A stretch of 64,000 bases of DNA from Gammaproteobacteria bacterium (GTDB taxonomy: Bacteria > Pseudomonadota > Gammaproteobacteria > UBA6429 > Thiohalophilaceae). Below are positions 10,580-19,460 of this stretch, in pieces. The stretch spans positions 1-64,000 of the forward strand of contig JAOUNS010000021.1 in assembly GCA_029880855.1 (NCBI GenBank), in the 5' to 3' direction. Positions within the stretch are counted from its first letter, which is position 1. Each line of letters opens with the position of its first letter. The notes under the pieces are model-generated. The model saw only the letters and a program-made list of their open reading frames with translations, was not told where the DNA came from and made no database searches. The translations under genes and the position numbers were made by a program.

Positions 10580-10596
10580 TTGGTATGAAGCCTGCA
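10580..10596 (+). promoter_or_regulatory. Putative sigma-54 promoter for the first TorF-family porin
   Basis: TGGTATGAAGCCTGCA has the invariant GG (10582-10583) and GC (10594-10595) exactly 12 bp apart, as in -24/-12 promoters. Matches elsewhere are partial (TGGTATG for TGGCACG, CTGCA for TTGCA). The predicted start near 10607 leaves a leader of about 24 nt carrying the ribosome site AAGAGGAAAA. I found no convincing upstream NtrC dyad. Confidence 0.45.
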
Positions 10597-10630
10597 TAAC
10601 CATAAAAAAACACCTGAAAGAGGAAAATTC

Positions 10631-11278
10631 ATGCCGCAATCGCTCAGTGTATTTATCCGCCTCATTATTCTGGCGTTCGGACTATTCCCGCTTCTGGTTC
10701 GGGCCGGCGACTGGTATGCCACCGTCGGGGCCGGCTCAGATTATGTGTTTCGCGGTATCAGCCAGACCGGGGGCGGGGCAACCGCCTCGGGCGGAATCGA
10801 ATTTGTGGATTTCAACAACACCTACTTCGGTGTCTGGGTCTCGAATACCAATCTGGGGACCAATGGTTCCTACGCCGGTGAGACCGATATCTATTTCGGT
10901 GTATCCGGGAAATCCGAGGACACCGGTTATGACTTTGGGTATATCGCCTATCAATATCCCGGCAATAACCCGCTTAACTATGAAGAGTTTTATGCCGCGC
11001 TCAGCATCAGTGGTTTTACGGTAAAAGTGTCAGACAGTAATACCTACGGCAATTATGTGGAAGCTGCTCTGAAATTTCGTTTTCCCGGCAAGCGCAAGGT
11101 ATATGTAAACCTGCATCTGGGCAGATATAACCGCGATGATTTTGAAGACTATCACGATGCCAATATCAGTCTGCAACTGAATGAATTGACCTTTACCATC
11201 AGTGATACTGATCTCACCGCAACCGCTGATCGCAGTATGAAAGTGTTTATGAATTGGGAACACAATCTGGATTTCTAA
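10631..11278 (+). CDS. TorF family putative porin (Gcw_chp family)
   Basis: A 215-residue outer-membrane beta-barrel candidate. Residues 1-26 are a Sec signal peptide ending LLVRAG. The mature protein starts with the family signature of a Tyr/Phe-Arg-Gly-Ile/Leu-Ser-Gln/Thr-Gln stretch (YVFRGISQTGG), followed by alternating strands and a terminal phenylalanine (NLDF), as expected for Bam-dependent barrels. The start is supported by AAGAGGAAAA ten bases upstream. It is a paralogue of the gene at 11554. The substrate is unknown; family naming does not fix one. A Rho-independent terminator follows at 11306-11329. Confidence 0.85.
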   Translation: MPQSLSVFIRLIILAFGLFPLLVRAGDWYATVGAGSDYVFRGISQTGGGATASGGIEFVDFNNTYFGVWVSNTNLGTNGSYAGETDIYFGVSGKSEDTGYDFGYIAYQYPGNNPLNYEEFYAALSISGFTVKVSDSNTYGNYVEAALKFRFPGKRKVYVNLHLGRYNRDDFEDYHDANISLQLNELTFTISDTDLTATADRSMKVFMNWEHNLDF

Positions 11279-11305
11279 CAACAAACCGCCGTACATACAT
11301 CACAG

Positions 11306-11329
11306 GCCCGTTCCAGCACGGGCTTTTTT
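11306..11329 (+). terminator. Intrinsic terminator after the first porin gene
   Basis: Stem GCCCG (11306-11310), 8-nt loop, stem CGGGC (11319-11323), then six T residues. It separates the first porin gene from the nitrogen-regulated unit that starts at 11554. Confidence 0.8.
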
Positions 11330-11370
11330 AATTGTTAACAAACGATAACGACACATCGGTACGTCATTGT

Positions 11371-11393
11371 CATTGCACAGACATGGTGCAATG
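11371..11393 (+). promoter_or_regulatory. NtrC-type dyad (upstream enhancer site 1)
   Basis: CATTGCAC and GTGCAATG form a perfect inverted repeat with a 7-bp spacer. The inner part, TGCAC-N7-GTGCA, fits the NtrC consensus. Its centre is about 129 bp upstream of the predicted sigma-54 start, a normal distance for NtrC enhancers. Confidence 0.7.
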
Positions 11394-11416
11394 ACCCTCT
11401 TTTGATCCAAAGCCAT

Positions 11417-11433
11417 TGCACCAACTCAGTTCA
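11417..11433 (+). promoter_or_regulatory. NtrC-type dyad (site 2, weaker)
   Basis: TGCACC-N5-AGTTCA has one perfect and one imperfect NtrC half-site, centred about 86 bp before the predicted start. It lies 43 bp, or roughly four helical turns, from site 1, consistent with cooperative binding. Confidence 0.5.
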
Positions 11434-11484
11434 TATATTTTTTGTATATAAACTAACTCATTGGTTTTTATAGATAAAAACACT

Positions 11485-11500
11485 TGGCATGGCCTGTGCA
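11485..11500 (+). promoter_or_regulatory. Sigma-54 (-24/-12) promoter of the porin-glnK-amtB unit
   Basis: TGGCATGGCCTGTGCA carries GG at 11486-11487 and GC at 11498-11499, 12 bp apart. It matches TGGCACGRNNNTTGCW at most positions. The predicted start is near 11511, giving a leader of about 43 nt before the porin ATG. With the two upstream NtrC-type dyads, this points to induction under nitrogen limitation. Confidence 0.75.
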
Positions 11501-11553
11501 CTGGGAGAGATGTGTTCGTACAACAAATTTAAATAAAGACTGGAGAGAAACGC

Positions 11554-12225
11554 ATGAAAAAAATATCCAAATCACTGGTGTGTGTATCCGTATTAGCGGC
11601 GCTTGGTATGAGTCAGGCCGCCCTGGCCGAATCACCGTTAACCGGCAACATCGGTTTCGCATCCAACTACATCTGGCGCGGTCTGACCCAGACGGGTGAT
11701 GGTTCAGCCATCTCCGGCGGTATCGACTATGCACAGTCCGGTTTCTATGCCGGTGTCTGGGTCTCCAACGAATCTTGGACTGCCACCCCGGGTTATGAAG
11801 AAGACCTGTATCTGGGTTATGGCGGCAGTGCCTCAGGCCTGAGCTATGACATCAGCTATATCAAATACGGTTATCCGGTCGGTACCGGCAAGGATGATTT
11901 TGCTGAAGCCATTCTGAAACTGGGCTATGGCCCGGCCACCTTCACCTACGCCAAGACTGTCAGCAAGGAAGATGGCGCCGCGCTGAAAGATGACAGCTAC
12001 ATGAGCCTGTCCGCCGTTTTCGAGGTGAAAAAAGATCTGTCCCTGGGCCTGACCTATGGTTCTTACGACTTTGAAGCCGCCGGTGCAGATTACACGCACA
12101 TTCAGGTTTCATTGAGCAAGGGTGATTTCACTTTCGCATACGACAAGGTCAGTCCCGATGTAGATGGGGCATACAGCGACGATCCACGGATGAGTGTGAC
12201 CTGGAAAAAGAGTTTCGACCTGTAA
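11554..12225 (+). CDS. TorF family putative porin, first gene of the glnK-amtB unit
   Basis: A 223-residue paralogue of the preceding porin. The signal peptide ends at about residue 25 (SQAALA), the conserved N-terminal strand reads YIWRGLTQTGDG, and the protein ends KSFDL, a terminal barrel strand with a hydrophobic last residue. A GGAGAG ribosome site precedes the ATG. It is followed after 58 bp by glnK and then amtB, with no T-rich terminator between, so the three genes probably share the sigma-54 promoter at 11485-11500. A role in letting ammonium or other small nitrogen compounds cross the outer membrane is inference from this context. Confidence 0.88.
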   Translation: MKKISKSLVCVSVLAALGMSQAALAESPLTGNIGFASNYIWRGLTQTGDGSAISGGIDYAQSGFYAGVWVSNESWTATPGYEEDLYLGYGGSASGLSYDISYIKYGYPVGTGKDDFAEAILKLGYGPATFTYAKTVSKEDGAALKDDSYMSLSAVFEVKKDLSLGLTYGSYDFEAAGADYTHIQVSLSKGDFTFAYDKVSPDVDGAYSDDPRMSVTWKKSFDL

Positions 12226-12240
12226 GTTTGACTATAACCG

Positions 12241-12262
12241 GACCCGCCAATGTCGGCGGGTC
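12241..12262 (+). other. Perfect intercistronic hairpin between porin and glnK
   Basis: GACCCGCC (12241-12248), a 6-nt loop and GGCGGGTC (12255-12262) form an 8-bp stem without a following T-tract. Outer CCGGA and TCCGG segments could extend pairing to the start of the glnK ribosome site (GGAGGG). It may protect the porin message or lower expression of the downstream genes. Confidence 0.6.
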
Positions 12263-12265
12263 TGA

Positions 12266-12622
<357 letters not shown>

Positions 12623-12639
12623 GCAGGCAGGAGGACATC

Positions 12640-13932
12640 ATGGAAAACAATATATTTCATCTCCAGTATGCCGTCGACACCTTCTACTTTCTGGTGTGTG
12701 GCGCACTGGTGATGTGGATGGCAGCCGGTTTCGCCATGCTCGAAGCAGGGCTGGTTCGCTCCAAAAACACAACTGAAATTCTCACCAAGAACGTGGTGCT
12801 GTTCGCAATTGCCTGTACCGCTTATTTGGTGATTGGTTACGCCATCATGTATGGCAAGACCATGTTCCTGAGCGGTATTGCCGGTGGTGAAACACTGGTA
12901 GACGATGCGCTGAAAGCGGCCAAGGAACGGGAAGGCGGCTTCGGTGGCAGCGCAGTCTATGCCGGCGGTGCTGACTTCTTCTTCCAGGTGGTGTTCGTCG
13001 CCACCGCCATGTCGATTGTGTCAGGTGCGGTTGCCGAGCGGATGAAGCTCTGGTCATTCATGCTCTTCGCTGTTGTGATGACTGCTTTCATCTATCCGAT
13101 GGAAGGCAGCTGGACCTGGGGTGGTCAGAAAGTCTTTGGTTTGTTCGAACTAAAGGTGGGCGACGCCAAGTTCTCTGACTTCGCCGGTTCCGGTATTGTG
13201 CATCTGGCCGGTGCGGCCGCTGCTCTGGCCGGCGTACTGTTGCTTGGCGCACGTAAAGGCAAATACAAAGCCAATGGTGAGATCGTTCCCATTCCGGGCG
13301 CGAACCTGCCTTTAGCCACACTGGGCACCTTTATCCTGTGGATGGGCTGGTTTGGTTTCAACGGCGGTTCGGTACTGAAACTGGGTGATATCGCCAATGC
13401 CAACGCGGTGGCGATGGTCTTCCTGAATACCAATGCAGCGGCTGCCGGCGGTGTTATCGTGGCCATGATTGTTGCCCGCATTATGTTCGGCAAGGCTGAT
13501 CTGACCATGGCGCTGAATGGTGCACTGGCCGGCCTGGTGGCGATTACCGCTGAACCTTCCACGCCGACGCCGTTACTGGCAACCTTGATCGGCGGGATCG
13601 GCGGTGCTCTGGTGGTCTTCTCCATTCTCACCATGGACAAGCTGCGCATCGATGATCCGGTTGGCGCCATCTCTGTGCATGGTGTGGTTGGTATGTGGGG
13701 GCTGCTGGCTGTGCCGCTCAGTAAAGCCGGCACCAGCTTTGCCGCCCAGATGCTGGGTCTGGTGGTTATCCTCGCCTGGGTGTTTATCGCCAGCTTTATT
13801 GTCTGGTTCATTATCAAGGCGGTGATGGGGATCCGGGTCAGTGAGGAAGAAGAATACACCGGCCTTGACCTTACTGAATGTGGTATGGAAGCCTATCCTG
13901 AATTTACCGGTACCATGGGTTCAGGTAAATAA
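12640..13932 (+). CDS. amtB: Ammonium transporter AmtB
   Basis: A 430-residue Amt/Rh-type channel with about eleven transmembrane helices. The N-terminal segment FAMLEAGLVRSKN is the family signature. The two pore histidines sit in GIVHLAGAAAAL and SVHGVVGMWG. The cytoplasmic tail ends with family-like GLDLTECGMEAYPEF. It conducts ammonium/ammonia across the inner membrane and is gated by GlnK, encoded immediately upstream. There is no obvious cleavable signal peptide, because the first segment is already a membrane helix. The gene is followed by a strong terminator. Confidence 0.97.
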   Translation: MENNIFHLQYAVDTFYFLVCGALVMWMAAGFAMLEAGLVRSKNTTEILTKNVVLFAIACTAYLVIGYAIMYGKTMFLSGIAGGETLVDDALKAAKEREGGFGGSAVYAGGADFFFQVVFVATAMSIVSGAVAERMKLWSFMLFAVVMTAFIYPMEGSWTWGGQKVFGLFELKVGDAKFSDFAGSGIVHLAGAAAALAGVLLLGARKGKYKANGEIVPIPGANLPLATLGTFILWMGWFGFNGGSVLKLGDIANANAVAMVFLNTNAAAAGGVIVAMIVARIMFGKADLTMALNGALAGLVAITAEPSTPTPLLATLIGGIGGALVVFSILTMDKLRIDDPVGAISVHGVVGMWGLLAVPLSKAGTSFAAQMLGLVVILAWVFIASFIVWFIIKAVMGIRVSEEEEYTGLDLTECGMEAYPEFTGTMGSGK

Positions 13933-13968
13933 TCAGTCACGATATCTCCTCTTATTGAGTGGTGTTAA

Positions 13969-13993
13969 GGGCGTCTTCGGACGCCCTTTTTTT
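13969..13993 (+). terminator. Intrinsic terminator after amtB
   Basis: Stem GGGCGTC (13969-13975), TTCG tetraloop, stem GACGCCC (13980-13986), then seven T residues: a canonical strong terminator. Confidence 0.93.
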
Positions 13994-14204
13994 ATGTGTT
14001 TTCTTTACGGGTGAATCTTTGGTTGCAGAATGTATGTGTCACCTAAAGTGATTGGGTTTAATTCCGATATTGTAAAAGATGGTTAACGCATATTGGTTAA
14101 TAAACACATTTTAAAATAGTGTTTATTCCGCGGATCAAATCGGAAATCGAACGATGTTAACACGTATTCTAATTATGGTGGTTTCACATTAACAGGAGAA
14201 ACCC

Positions 14205-16076
14205 ATGAATTTCCTCTCGAATCTAAAAATCAGTATGAAGCTGCTGCTGTTGACGGCAATTCCAACCCTGGCTTTGTTGACCTTTGCCATAATCAGCGTG
14301 TCAGAGAAGATGTCTGTGGCGAAGAGCATGACCACTGTCGAGGGCATGGCAAGAATTTCTGCGCGTATGACTGCAATGGTGCATGAAATGCAAAAAGAAC
14401 GCGGCATGACGGCGGGGTTTTTGGCCAGCGGCGGTAAAACGTTCTCCAGCCAAATCGGTGAGCAACGCCGCACAGTGGATGAGAAGATCAGCGCTTTAAA
14501 AGCAATATTCGACGGGACTGACAAAGACACGCTGGACCACCATTTTGTCAAAATCGTCTCTGGCGCCATCAGTAATCTGGACCAGCTGGATGATATCCGT
14601 CGGCGGGTATCAGCGCTGGATATCAATACGGGTGATGCAATTGGTTATTACACCAAATCCAATGCAGTTTTTCTGGATGCGGTTGTAGAGATGTATGAAG
14701 AATCGGTGACGGCGGAAGCCGCTGCCATGATGCTGGCTTATGGTAATTTTCTCCTTGCCAAGGAGCGGGCGGGTATTGAACGTGCGGTGATGGCGTCAGT
14801 GTTTGCCCAGGACAAGTTCAAGGGTGGCCAGTTTAAAAGGCTGGTGGAGCTGGTCAAGGAACAGGATGTCTTTATCAGCATATTCCTGCGTATTGCCCCG
14901 GAAGCACATTCCGATTTCTATAAAGAAACCATGCGGGATTCTGTGGTGGGAGAAACCGAACAGATGCGGCAAACTGCGTTCGCCAAAGCGGATACCGGCG
15001 GGTTTGGCATCAGTTCCCAGGACTGGTTCAGCAAACAAACCGCCAAGATTAACTTATTAAAAAAGGTGGAAGACTATTTATCACATGAAGTCGTCAAGTT
15101 TGCGGAAGAGACGGCCGCCGGCGCCGCCTGGGGGCAGACCGCCTACATCGTGGCATCCCTGGTGGTGCTGGCCGTGGTGGTCATCGGCTTTATCCTGATC
15201 GGTAATGGTATTCGCAATCCGCTGCAGGAGATGGTGACGGTGGCGAGCAAACTTGCCAGAGGTGAACTGGATGTTGAGAAGACGGAAGTGCATAAGGATG
15301 AAACCGGACAGGCCCTGGCCGCCATGTACGGCATGGTGGATAAACTGACCGAGATCATCACCGGTATCATCTCATCAGCGAATAACATGAATAATGCCTC
15401 GCAACAGGTGAGCTCATCTGCACAAAGCCTCAGCCAGTCCTCCAGTGAACAGGCCGCCAGTGTGGAAGAAACCGCCGCTTCACTGGAAGAGATGAATGCG
15501 AGTATCAGTCAGAACTCGGAAAATTCACGTGCCACCGCCGCAATCGCAACAGAAGTGGCCAAGCAGGCCAATGAAGGCGGCAAGGCAGTGGAACAGACTG
15601 TGGTGGCCATGCGCGATATCGCGGAGCAAATCACACTGATCGAGGATATTGCCTACAAGACCAACCTGCTGGCCCTGAATGCGGCGATTGAAGCGGCCCG
15701 TGCCGGTGAACACGGCAAGGGCTTTGCGGTGGTTGCCGATGAAGTTCGGAAACTGGCGGAACGCAGTCAGACATCGGCCGCCGAGATCACTGAAATGGCG
15801 GAGAAGAATGTGAAGATCGCCGAGAGCGCCGGTAAATTGATCACGGAAGTGGTGCCGAAGATTCAGCAAACAGCGGATCTGGTGGAAGAGATCAACGCGG
15901 CATCCAGCGAACAGGCCAGTAATGTGGAACAGGTCAACCGCGCCATGGATCAGGTCGACAAGGCGGCGCAACAAAGTGCGGCCTCTGCCGAAGAGCTGGC
16001 CAGCACAGCGGAAGAAATGTCCGCCCAGACCGATGAGTTGAAGACCACAGTGGGTTACTTCCGTCTGGCGCAGTAA
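14205..16076 (+). CDS. Methyl-accepting chemotaxis protein with NIT (nitrate/nitrite-sensing) domain
   Basis: A 623-residue chemoreceptor. TM1 is at about residues 11-31. The periplasmic region (about 40-300) opens with [17 protein letters not shown], the signature of the NIT domain known from nitrate sensors. TM2 is near 308-332, then HAMP, then a long cytoplasmic coiled coil with the kinase-control tip [20 protein letters not shown]. The C-terminus ([10 protein letters not shown]) lacks a CheR-tethering pentapeptide. The start is backed by an AGGAGAAA site. It is a single-gene unit between terminators; no che gene is nearby. Nitrate/nitrite as ligand is inferred from the domain type. Confidence 0.92.
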   Translation: MNFLSNLKISMKLLLLTAIPTLALLTFAIISVSEKMSVAKSMTTVEGMARISARMTAMVHEMQKERGMTAGFLASGGKTFSSQIGEQRRTVDEKISALKAIFDGTDKDTLDHHFVKIVSGAISNLDQLDDIRRRVSALDINTGDAIGYYTKSNAVFLDAVVEMYEESVTAEAAAMMLAYGNFLLAKERAGIERAVMASVFAQDKFKGGQFKRLVELVKEQDVFISIFLRIAPEAHSDFYKETMRDSVVGETEQMRQTAFAKADTGGFGISSQDWFSKQTAKINLLKKVEDYLSHEVVKFAEETAAGAAWGQTAYIVASLVVLAVVVIGFILIGNGIRNPLQEMVTVASKLARGELDVEKTEVHKDETGQALAAMYGMVDKLTEIITGIISSANNMNNASQQVSSSAQSLSQSSSEQAASVEETAASLEEMNASISQNSENSRATAAIATEVAKQANEGGKAVEQTVVAMRDIAEQITLIEDIAYKTNLLALNAAIEAARAGEHGKGFAVVADEVRKLAERSQTSAAEITEMAEKNVKIAESAGKLITEVVPKIQQTADLVEEINAASSEQASNVEQVNRAMDQVDKAAQQSAASAEELASTAEEMSAQTDELKTTVGYFRLAQ

Positions 16077-16100
16077 ACCAACAATAACAACGTAAAAGGA

Positions 16101-16127
16101 AAAAGCCCGCATTGCGGGCTTTTTTTA
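16101..16127. terminator. Bidirectional intrinsic terminator
   Basis: GCCCGC (16105-16110), ATT loop and GCGGGC (16114-16119) flanked by an A-tract and a T-tract, between the convergent chemoreceptor and CDGSH genes. Confidence 0.85.
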
Positions 16128-16361
16128 TAACTCTTTATGTGCACCGTCGCAAAACGGCGGCTTGCCGGTCTGCTTGCAACCGCATAACCAAACCGTCTTT
16201 TTTTCATCCAGAGTAAATTTTATTGGTTCGAAATCCGTATCCTTGTGGGAGCCGTCACAAAAGGGCTGATTCTTTGATTTACCGCAACTGCACCACCAAT
16301 AGTCACCGGCTTCAAGTTCCAGACTATAGGGCGCCTTTTGGGCACAAACAGGCTTGGACAT
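16125..16361 (-). CDS. CDGSH-type iron-sulphur domain protein (tandem motifs)
   Basis: A 78-residue protein with two CDGSH motifs: CSCGKSKNQPFCDGSH and CGCKQTGKPPFCDGAH. Each carries the three-cysteine, one-histidine set that holds a labile 2Fe-2S cluster. Single-chain tandem CDGSH proteins are common in bacteria, and their physiological role is poorly known (redox or Fe-S transfer have been suggested). It is divergent from fetAB, a putative iron exporter, across about 100 bp, so iron or oxidative stress is a plausible common theme. Confidence 0.9.
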   Translation of the reverse strand: MSKPVCAQKAPYSLELEAGDYWWCSCGKSKNQPFCDGSHKDTDFEPIKFTLDEKKTVWLCGCKQTGKPPFCDGAHKEL

Positions 16362-16457
16362 GGATTACCTCACTGGTTAAAGGGCTGAACAGCAGATTCA
16401 AAACGGCCTTAATCATAGTTGAAGCCGTCGTGATGGACAACGAAAAGCAGGCGGTAT

Positions 16458-17105
16458 ATGGTGCAGAAAACTTTATTTTTCCGGGTGAATCGATTGAATA
16501 AACTGGAAATAAAACAGCTTGCCATGCCGGCGCTTGGCCCGGTGGATTTTGCTGTAGCGGAAAGCGAGACAGTGACATTGACCGGTCCCTCCGGCAGCGG
16601 CAAATCCCTGCTGTTACGCGCCATGGTTGATTTGCTGCCACACAGTGGTGAAGTCTGTTTTGCCGGTCAATGTTGTGAGCAGACCCATCCTGTCATATGG
16701 CGTGCACAGATCGGACTGTTACCGGCGGAGAGTTTTTGGTGGAGTGATCGTGTCGGTGATCACTTTCCGCCTTTGTCAGATGAGCAGCTACGCTGGTTTG
16801 GCAGGCTGGATTTGGATCGTGCGGTACTGGATTGGCAGGTCTCACGTTGCTCAACCGGCGAACGGCAACGCCTGGCGTTGTTGCGGTTGTTATGTCACGG
16901 CCCGCGGGTATTGTTGCTGGATGAGGCGACCGCCAATCTGGATCAGGCCATGACCCTGCAAGTGGAACAGTTAATTAAAACCTATCAACAGCTCAACCGG
17001 GCGCCGGTACTGTGGGTCAGTCATGATATGGCGCAAACCGGCCGTATTGCAGACCGGCAACTGCGACTGGGCCGTGATGGACAAATCACCGAGGTTCGCG
17101 TATGA
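16458..17105 (+). CDS. fetA: ABC transporter ATP-binding protein, FetA-like
   Basis: A 215-residue ABC ATPase. Walker A is GPSGSGKS, and the signature loop is degenerate (STGERQR instead of LSGGQ), as often seen in FetA/YbbL. Walker B is VLLLDEATANLD, and the H-loop is WVSHDM. The gene overlaps the permease gene by ATGA (17102-17105), implying translational coupling. FetAB exports iron in E. coli and helps under peroxide stress; here this rests on homology only. A GTG (16485) or TTG (16494) start would give a protein 9-12 residues shorter. The ATG at 16458 has an AGGCGG site. Confidence 0.85.
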   Translation: MVQKTLFFRVNRLNKLEIKQLAMPALGPVDFAVAESETVTLTGPSGSGKSLLLRAMVDLLPHSGEVCFAGQCCEQTHPVIWRAQIGLLPAESFWWSDRVGDHFPPLSDEQLRWFGRLDLDRAVLDWQVSRCSTGERQRLALLRLLCHGPRVLLLDEATANLDQAMTLQVEQLIKTYQQLNRAPVLWVSHDMAQTGRIADRQLRLGRDGQITEVRV

Positions 17106-17899
17106 ATGTGATCCCGTTAAGTGCACTTGATCTCATGGCGGCCGCCGGTCTGGTGATCCTGCTGGCGGTGTTGTCCATGGTGTTACAGTTGGGGCTGGGC
17201 AAGCGCATTCTGATTGCTGCGTTTCGCACCACGGTGCAATTATTGTTGATCGGCTATGTGCTCAAGACGTTGTTTGAACGTGCGCAACTTGTCTGGGTGT
17301 TGTTACTGGCCATGATCATGCTGAGTGTGGCCGGCTATGAAGTCATGGCGCGTCAGAAGCGCAGCTTCAGTGGTCTCTGGGGCTATGGTCTGGGCACGCT
17401 GTCCATGTTTATCTCTTCCTTTACCATTGCGCTGTTTGTCCTGCTGGCCGTTATTAATGTCGATCCCTGGTATACACCGCAATATGCGATCCCGCTATTG
17501 GGTATGTTGTTGGGGAACACCATGACCGGTGTAGCGCTGTCACTGGATCGTCTGACTCAGGGGGCATGGGAGAAACGCGGCATGATTGAAGCCCGGCTGA
17601 TCCTGGGTGAAGACTGGCGAACCGCGATTGGTGAGATCGTGCGCGAGGCGATTCGCGTTGGCTTGATGCCCATGATCAATGCCATGGCGGCGGCGGGTAT
17701 CGTCAGCCTGCCGGGGATGATGACCGGTCAGATCCTGGGCGGCAGTCCGCCACTGGAGGCGGTGAAATACCAGATCCTGATCATGTTCATGATCGCGGCC
17801 GGGACCGGCTTTGCCGGCATGGGAGCGACCTGGCTGGGGGCGCGTCATCTGTTTGATGATCGGCAACGTTTGCGTTTGGATCGACTCAGGGAACAATGA
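17102..17899 (+). CDS. fetB: ABC transporter permease FetB (UPF0014 family)
   Basis: A 265-residue integral membrane protein with about six to seven helices. It carries the family features RILIAAFRTTVQLLLIGYVL near the N-terminus, PLLGMLLGNTMTGVALSLDRL in the middle and INAMAAAGIVSLPGMMTGQILGG near the end. It pairs with the ATPase encoded upstream, overlapping it by four bases. It is predicted to move iron out of the cytoplasm with FetA. Length agrees with E. coli FetB. Confidence 0.9.
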   Translation: MNVIPLSALDLMAAAGLVILLAVLSMVLQLGLGKRILIAAFRTTVQLLLIGYVLKTLFERAQLVWVLLLAMIMLSVAGYEVMARQKRSFSGLWGYGLGTLSMFISSFTIALFVLLAVINVDPWYTPQYAIPLLGMLLGNTMTGVALSLDRLTQGAWEKRGMIEARLILGEDWRTAIGEIVREAIRVGLMPMINAMAAAGIVSLPGMMTGQILGGSPPLEAVKYQILIMFMIAAGTGFAGMGATWLGARHLFDDRQRLRLDRLREQ

Positions 17900-17923
17900 T
17901 CCACATACAGCAGATGAGTGTTG

Positions 17924-18364
17924 TCATCCAAAGAGTAAAAAATACCCGCTGTTGAAAAAAATGTGTAACCAGATCGCCGGCAACAGGTGGCCATAGCGAT
18001 CCCGGAACAGCCCATAGATCAGGCTGGGTATAAATACCCCTGCCGCCCACAACGGCGGATGATAGAAAAAATGCAGGCCCGTAAATATCACCGAGGTGAC
18101 GATGTTGGGCATGCTTATCTGTCCGAAACGGCGGGCGGTACGGAGCGGTGTTGTCCACAACCAGCCTTGCAGCAAGCCGCGAAACACGATTTCTTCCAAT
18201 ATCGGATAGAGCAGGATCAATTGCAGCAACAGCAATGGGTTATCGGAGAGTCTGCCGCTTGTTGTATCCGTGACGAGATAGAGGCCGAGCCAGAACAGTA
18301 TGGCCATGGCATGGACAAGCAGAAAGAGTCGGTCAGCGCATAATTGGCGATAGAGTGGCGGCAT
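17924..18364 (-). CDS. CPBP-type glutamic intramembrane protease (possible MrtJ)
   Basis: A 146-residue membrane protein with four predicted helices. It has the CPBP/Abi catalytic pattern: EEIVFRGLLQG (Glu-Glu and Arg), FTGLHFFYHP (His) and a terminal HIFFN. This superfamily includes prenyl-protein-type proteases and the sorting proteases of C-terminal anchor systems. The short size and the PILEEIVFRG context recall MrtJ, the protease paired with JDVT-CTERM proteins. No JDVT-type C-terminus is in this window, so MrtJ is only a possibility. It is convergent with fetB. Confidence 0.75.
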   Translation of the reverse strand: MPPLYRQLCADRLFLLVHAMAILFWLGLYLVTDTTSGRLSDNPLLLLQLILLYPILEEIVFRGLLQGWLWTTPLRTARRFGQISMPNIVTSVIFTGLHFFYHPPLWAAGVFIPSLIYGLFRDRYGHLLPAIWLHIFFNSGYFLLFG

Positions 18365-18493
18365 GGAAGCAGATTATTTCCGGGTTCGGTTTTCTTTCGG
18401 GGAAATCCGCATACTATAATAAAAATCAGGCTGAACGAAGGCCTGTGAAATTTTTACCACGGAGCACGCATGGAAGCATGTGGAGGAACTGGA

Positions 18494-18955
18494 ATGAAAT
18501 ACGGCCTTGTATGCAGCATAACCGCAGGAATAATGTTTATAAGTCTCCATGTCTCCGCCGGCCCCATCTATAAGTGGGTGGATGAAAACGGGCAGATCCA
18601 TTATGGCGAGAAACCCGGCAATGCGTCTGCGCGGCCGGTCCGGGTAAAACCCTCACCCCCTTCCCAAACCAGTCAAACGGAGAGTCAACAGGCCGGTCCG
18701 CCTGATCGTGATCGTTTATTACATTCGATGGAACAGGATCGTCTGGCTCGACAGGAAAAAAGGAACAAGGATAAAAAGGATCTGGCTGATCGAAAAAGAC
18801 AATGTGTAAAGGCGCGGGATACGCTGCAACAGTACACGGCAGCGGCCGTACTTTATGATTTGGATGAGCAGGGTAACCGTGTTCCCTTAAGCGAAGCACA
18901 ACGACGGCGGGTGATTGCGCAACTCGAAGCCAGGATCAAAACGCATTGCGATTAA
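18494..18955 (+). CDS. DUF4124 domain-containing periplasmic protein
   Basis: A 153-residue protein with a signal peptide ending near residue 22 (LHVSAGP). Directly after it comes the DUF4124 signature IYKWVDENGQIHYGEKPG. The remainder is a charged, probably helical stretch ending in two cysteines (KRQCVK and THCD) that may form a disulphide. The ATG at 18494 is preferred over the in-frame ATG at 18470, because GGAGG lies just ahead of it and it gives a clean signal peptide. DUF4124 proteins are widespread in proteobacteria and uncharacterised. Confidence 0.85.
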   Translation: MKYGLVCSITAGIMFISLHVSAGPIYKWVDENGQIHYGEKPGNASARPVRVKPSPPSQTSQTESQQAGPPDRDRLLHSMEQDRLARQEKRNKDKKDLADRKRQCVKARDTLQQYTAAAVLYDLDEQGNRVPLSEAQRRRVIAQLEARIKTHCD

Positions 18956-18991
18956 TAATCTGCCGCAGAGTCCGCAGTGACTCGCTTTAAA

Positions 18992-19441
18992 TCAGGGTTG
19001 CTTTTTATTTGCGTCGGCACTGCCGCTTTGATCCTGTACCGAACGGAACAGGTAACCGGCGATGGCGCCGAGTATACCGATGGCTGCCGTGAGCTGTTCG
19101 TGAGTGCTCACCACCATCACCAGAATAATGGTGCCGAAGATAATCAGGGTTAAACCGGCGGCGTTCACCACATCCTTGGCGGTGGGGGAGCGTTCTCTGA
19201 GAAAGGTCAGCACGATAAGCAGGGTGGCAATGCACAGCACACTGAGTAACAGGATATACCAGAACTCATGCTTGATTAGTAACTCTTTATTTGTCTGGGC
19301 GGCGTCGGCAGCGGATTTATCTGCGCTTTTCTTTAGAACTTCTTCATGATCCACCATGCCGGGGAGAGTTTCATTTGCAGCTGCACCCGCCTGCAGCGGC
19401 GACAGAATAAACAAGGACAAGACAACGATAAGTATGCGCAT
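18992..19441 (-). CDS. Hypothetical inner-membrane protein with signal peptide
   Basis: A 149-residue protein. The signal peptide ends around residue 20 (PLQAGAA), followed by a short polar periplasmic stretch and three hydrophobic segments (WYILLLSVLCIATLLIVLTFL, TLIIFGTIILVMVV, LTAAIGILGAIAGYLF). A charged tail follows. I recognise no family. It is 19 bp downstream of the small gene ending at 19461 on the same strand and probably co-transcribed with it. Confidence 0.7.
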   Translation of the reverse strand: MRILIVVLSLFILSPLQAGAAANETLPGMVDHEEVLKKSADKSAADAAQTNKELLIKHEFWYILLLSVLCIATLLIVLTFLRERSPTAKDVVNAAGLTLIIFGTIILVMVVSTHEQLTAAIGILGAIAGYLFRSVQDQSGSADANKKQP

Positions 19442-19460
19442 GGATGGCGCTCCCTGTTGA

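Noticed and set aside
10571-10587. NtrC site CGCACC-N5-GGTATG upstream of the first porin
   Set aside because: It overlaps the proposed -24 element and only the left half matches, so it is more likely part of the promoter.
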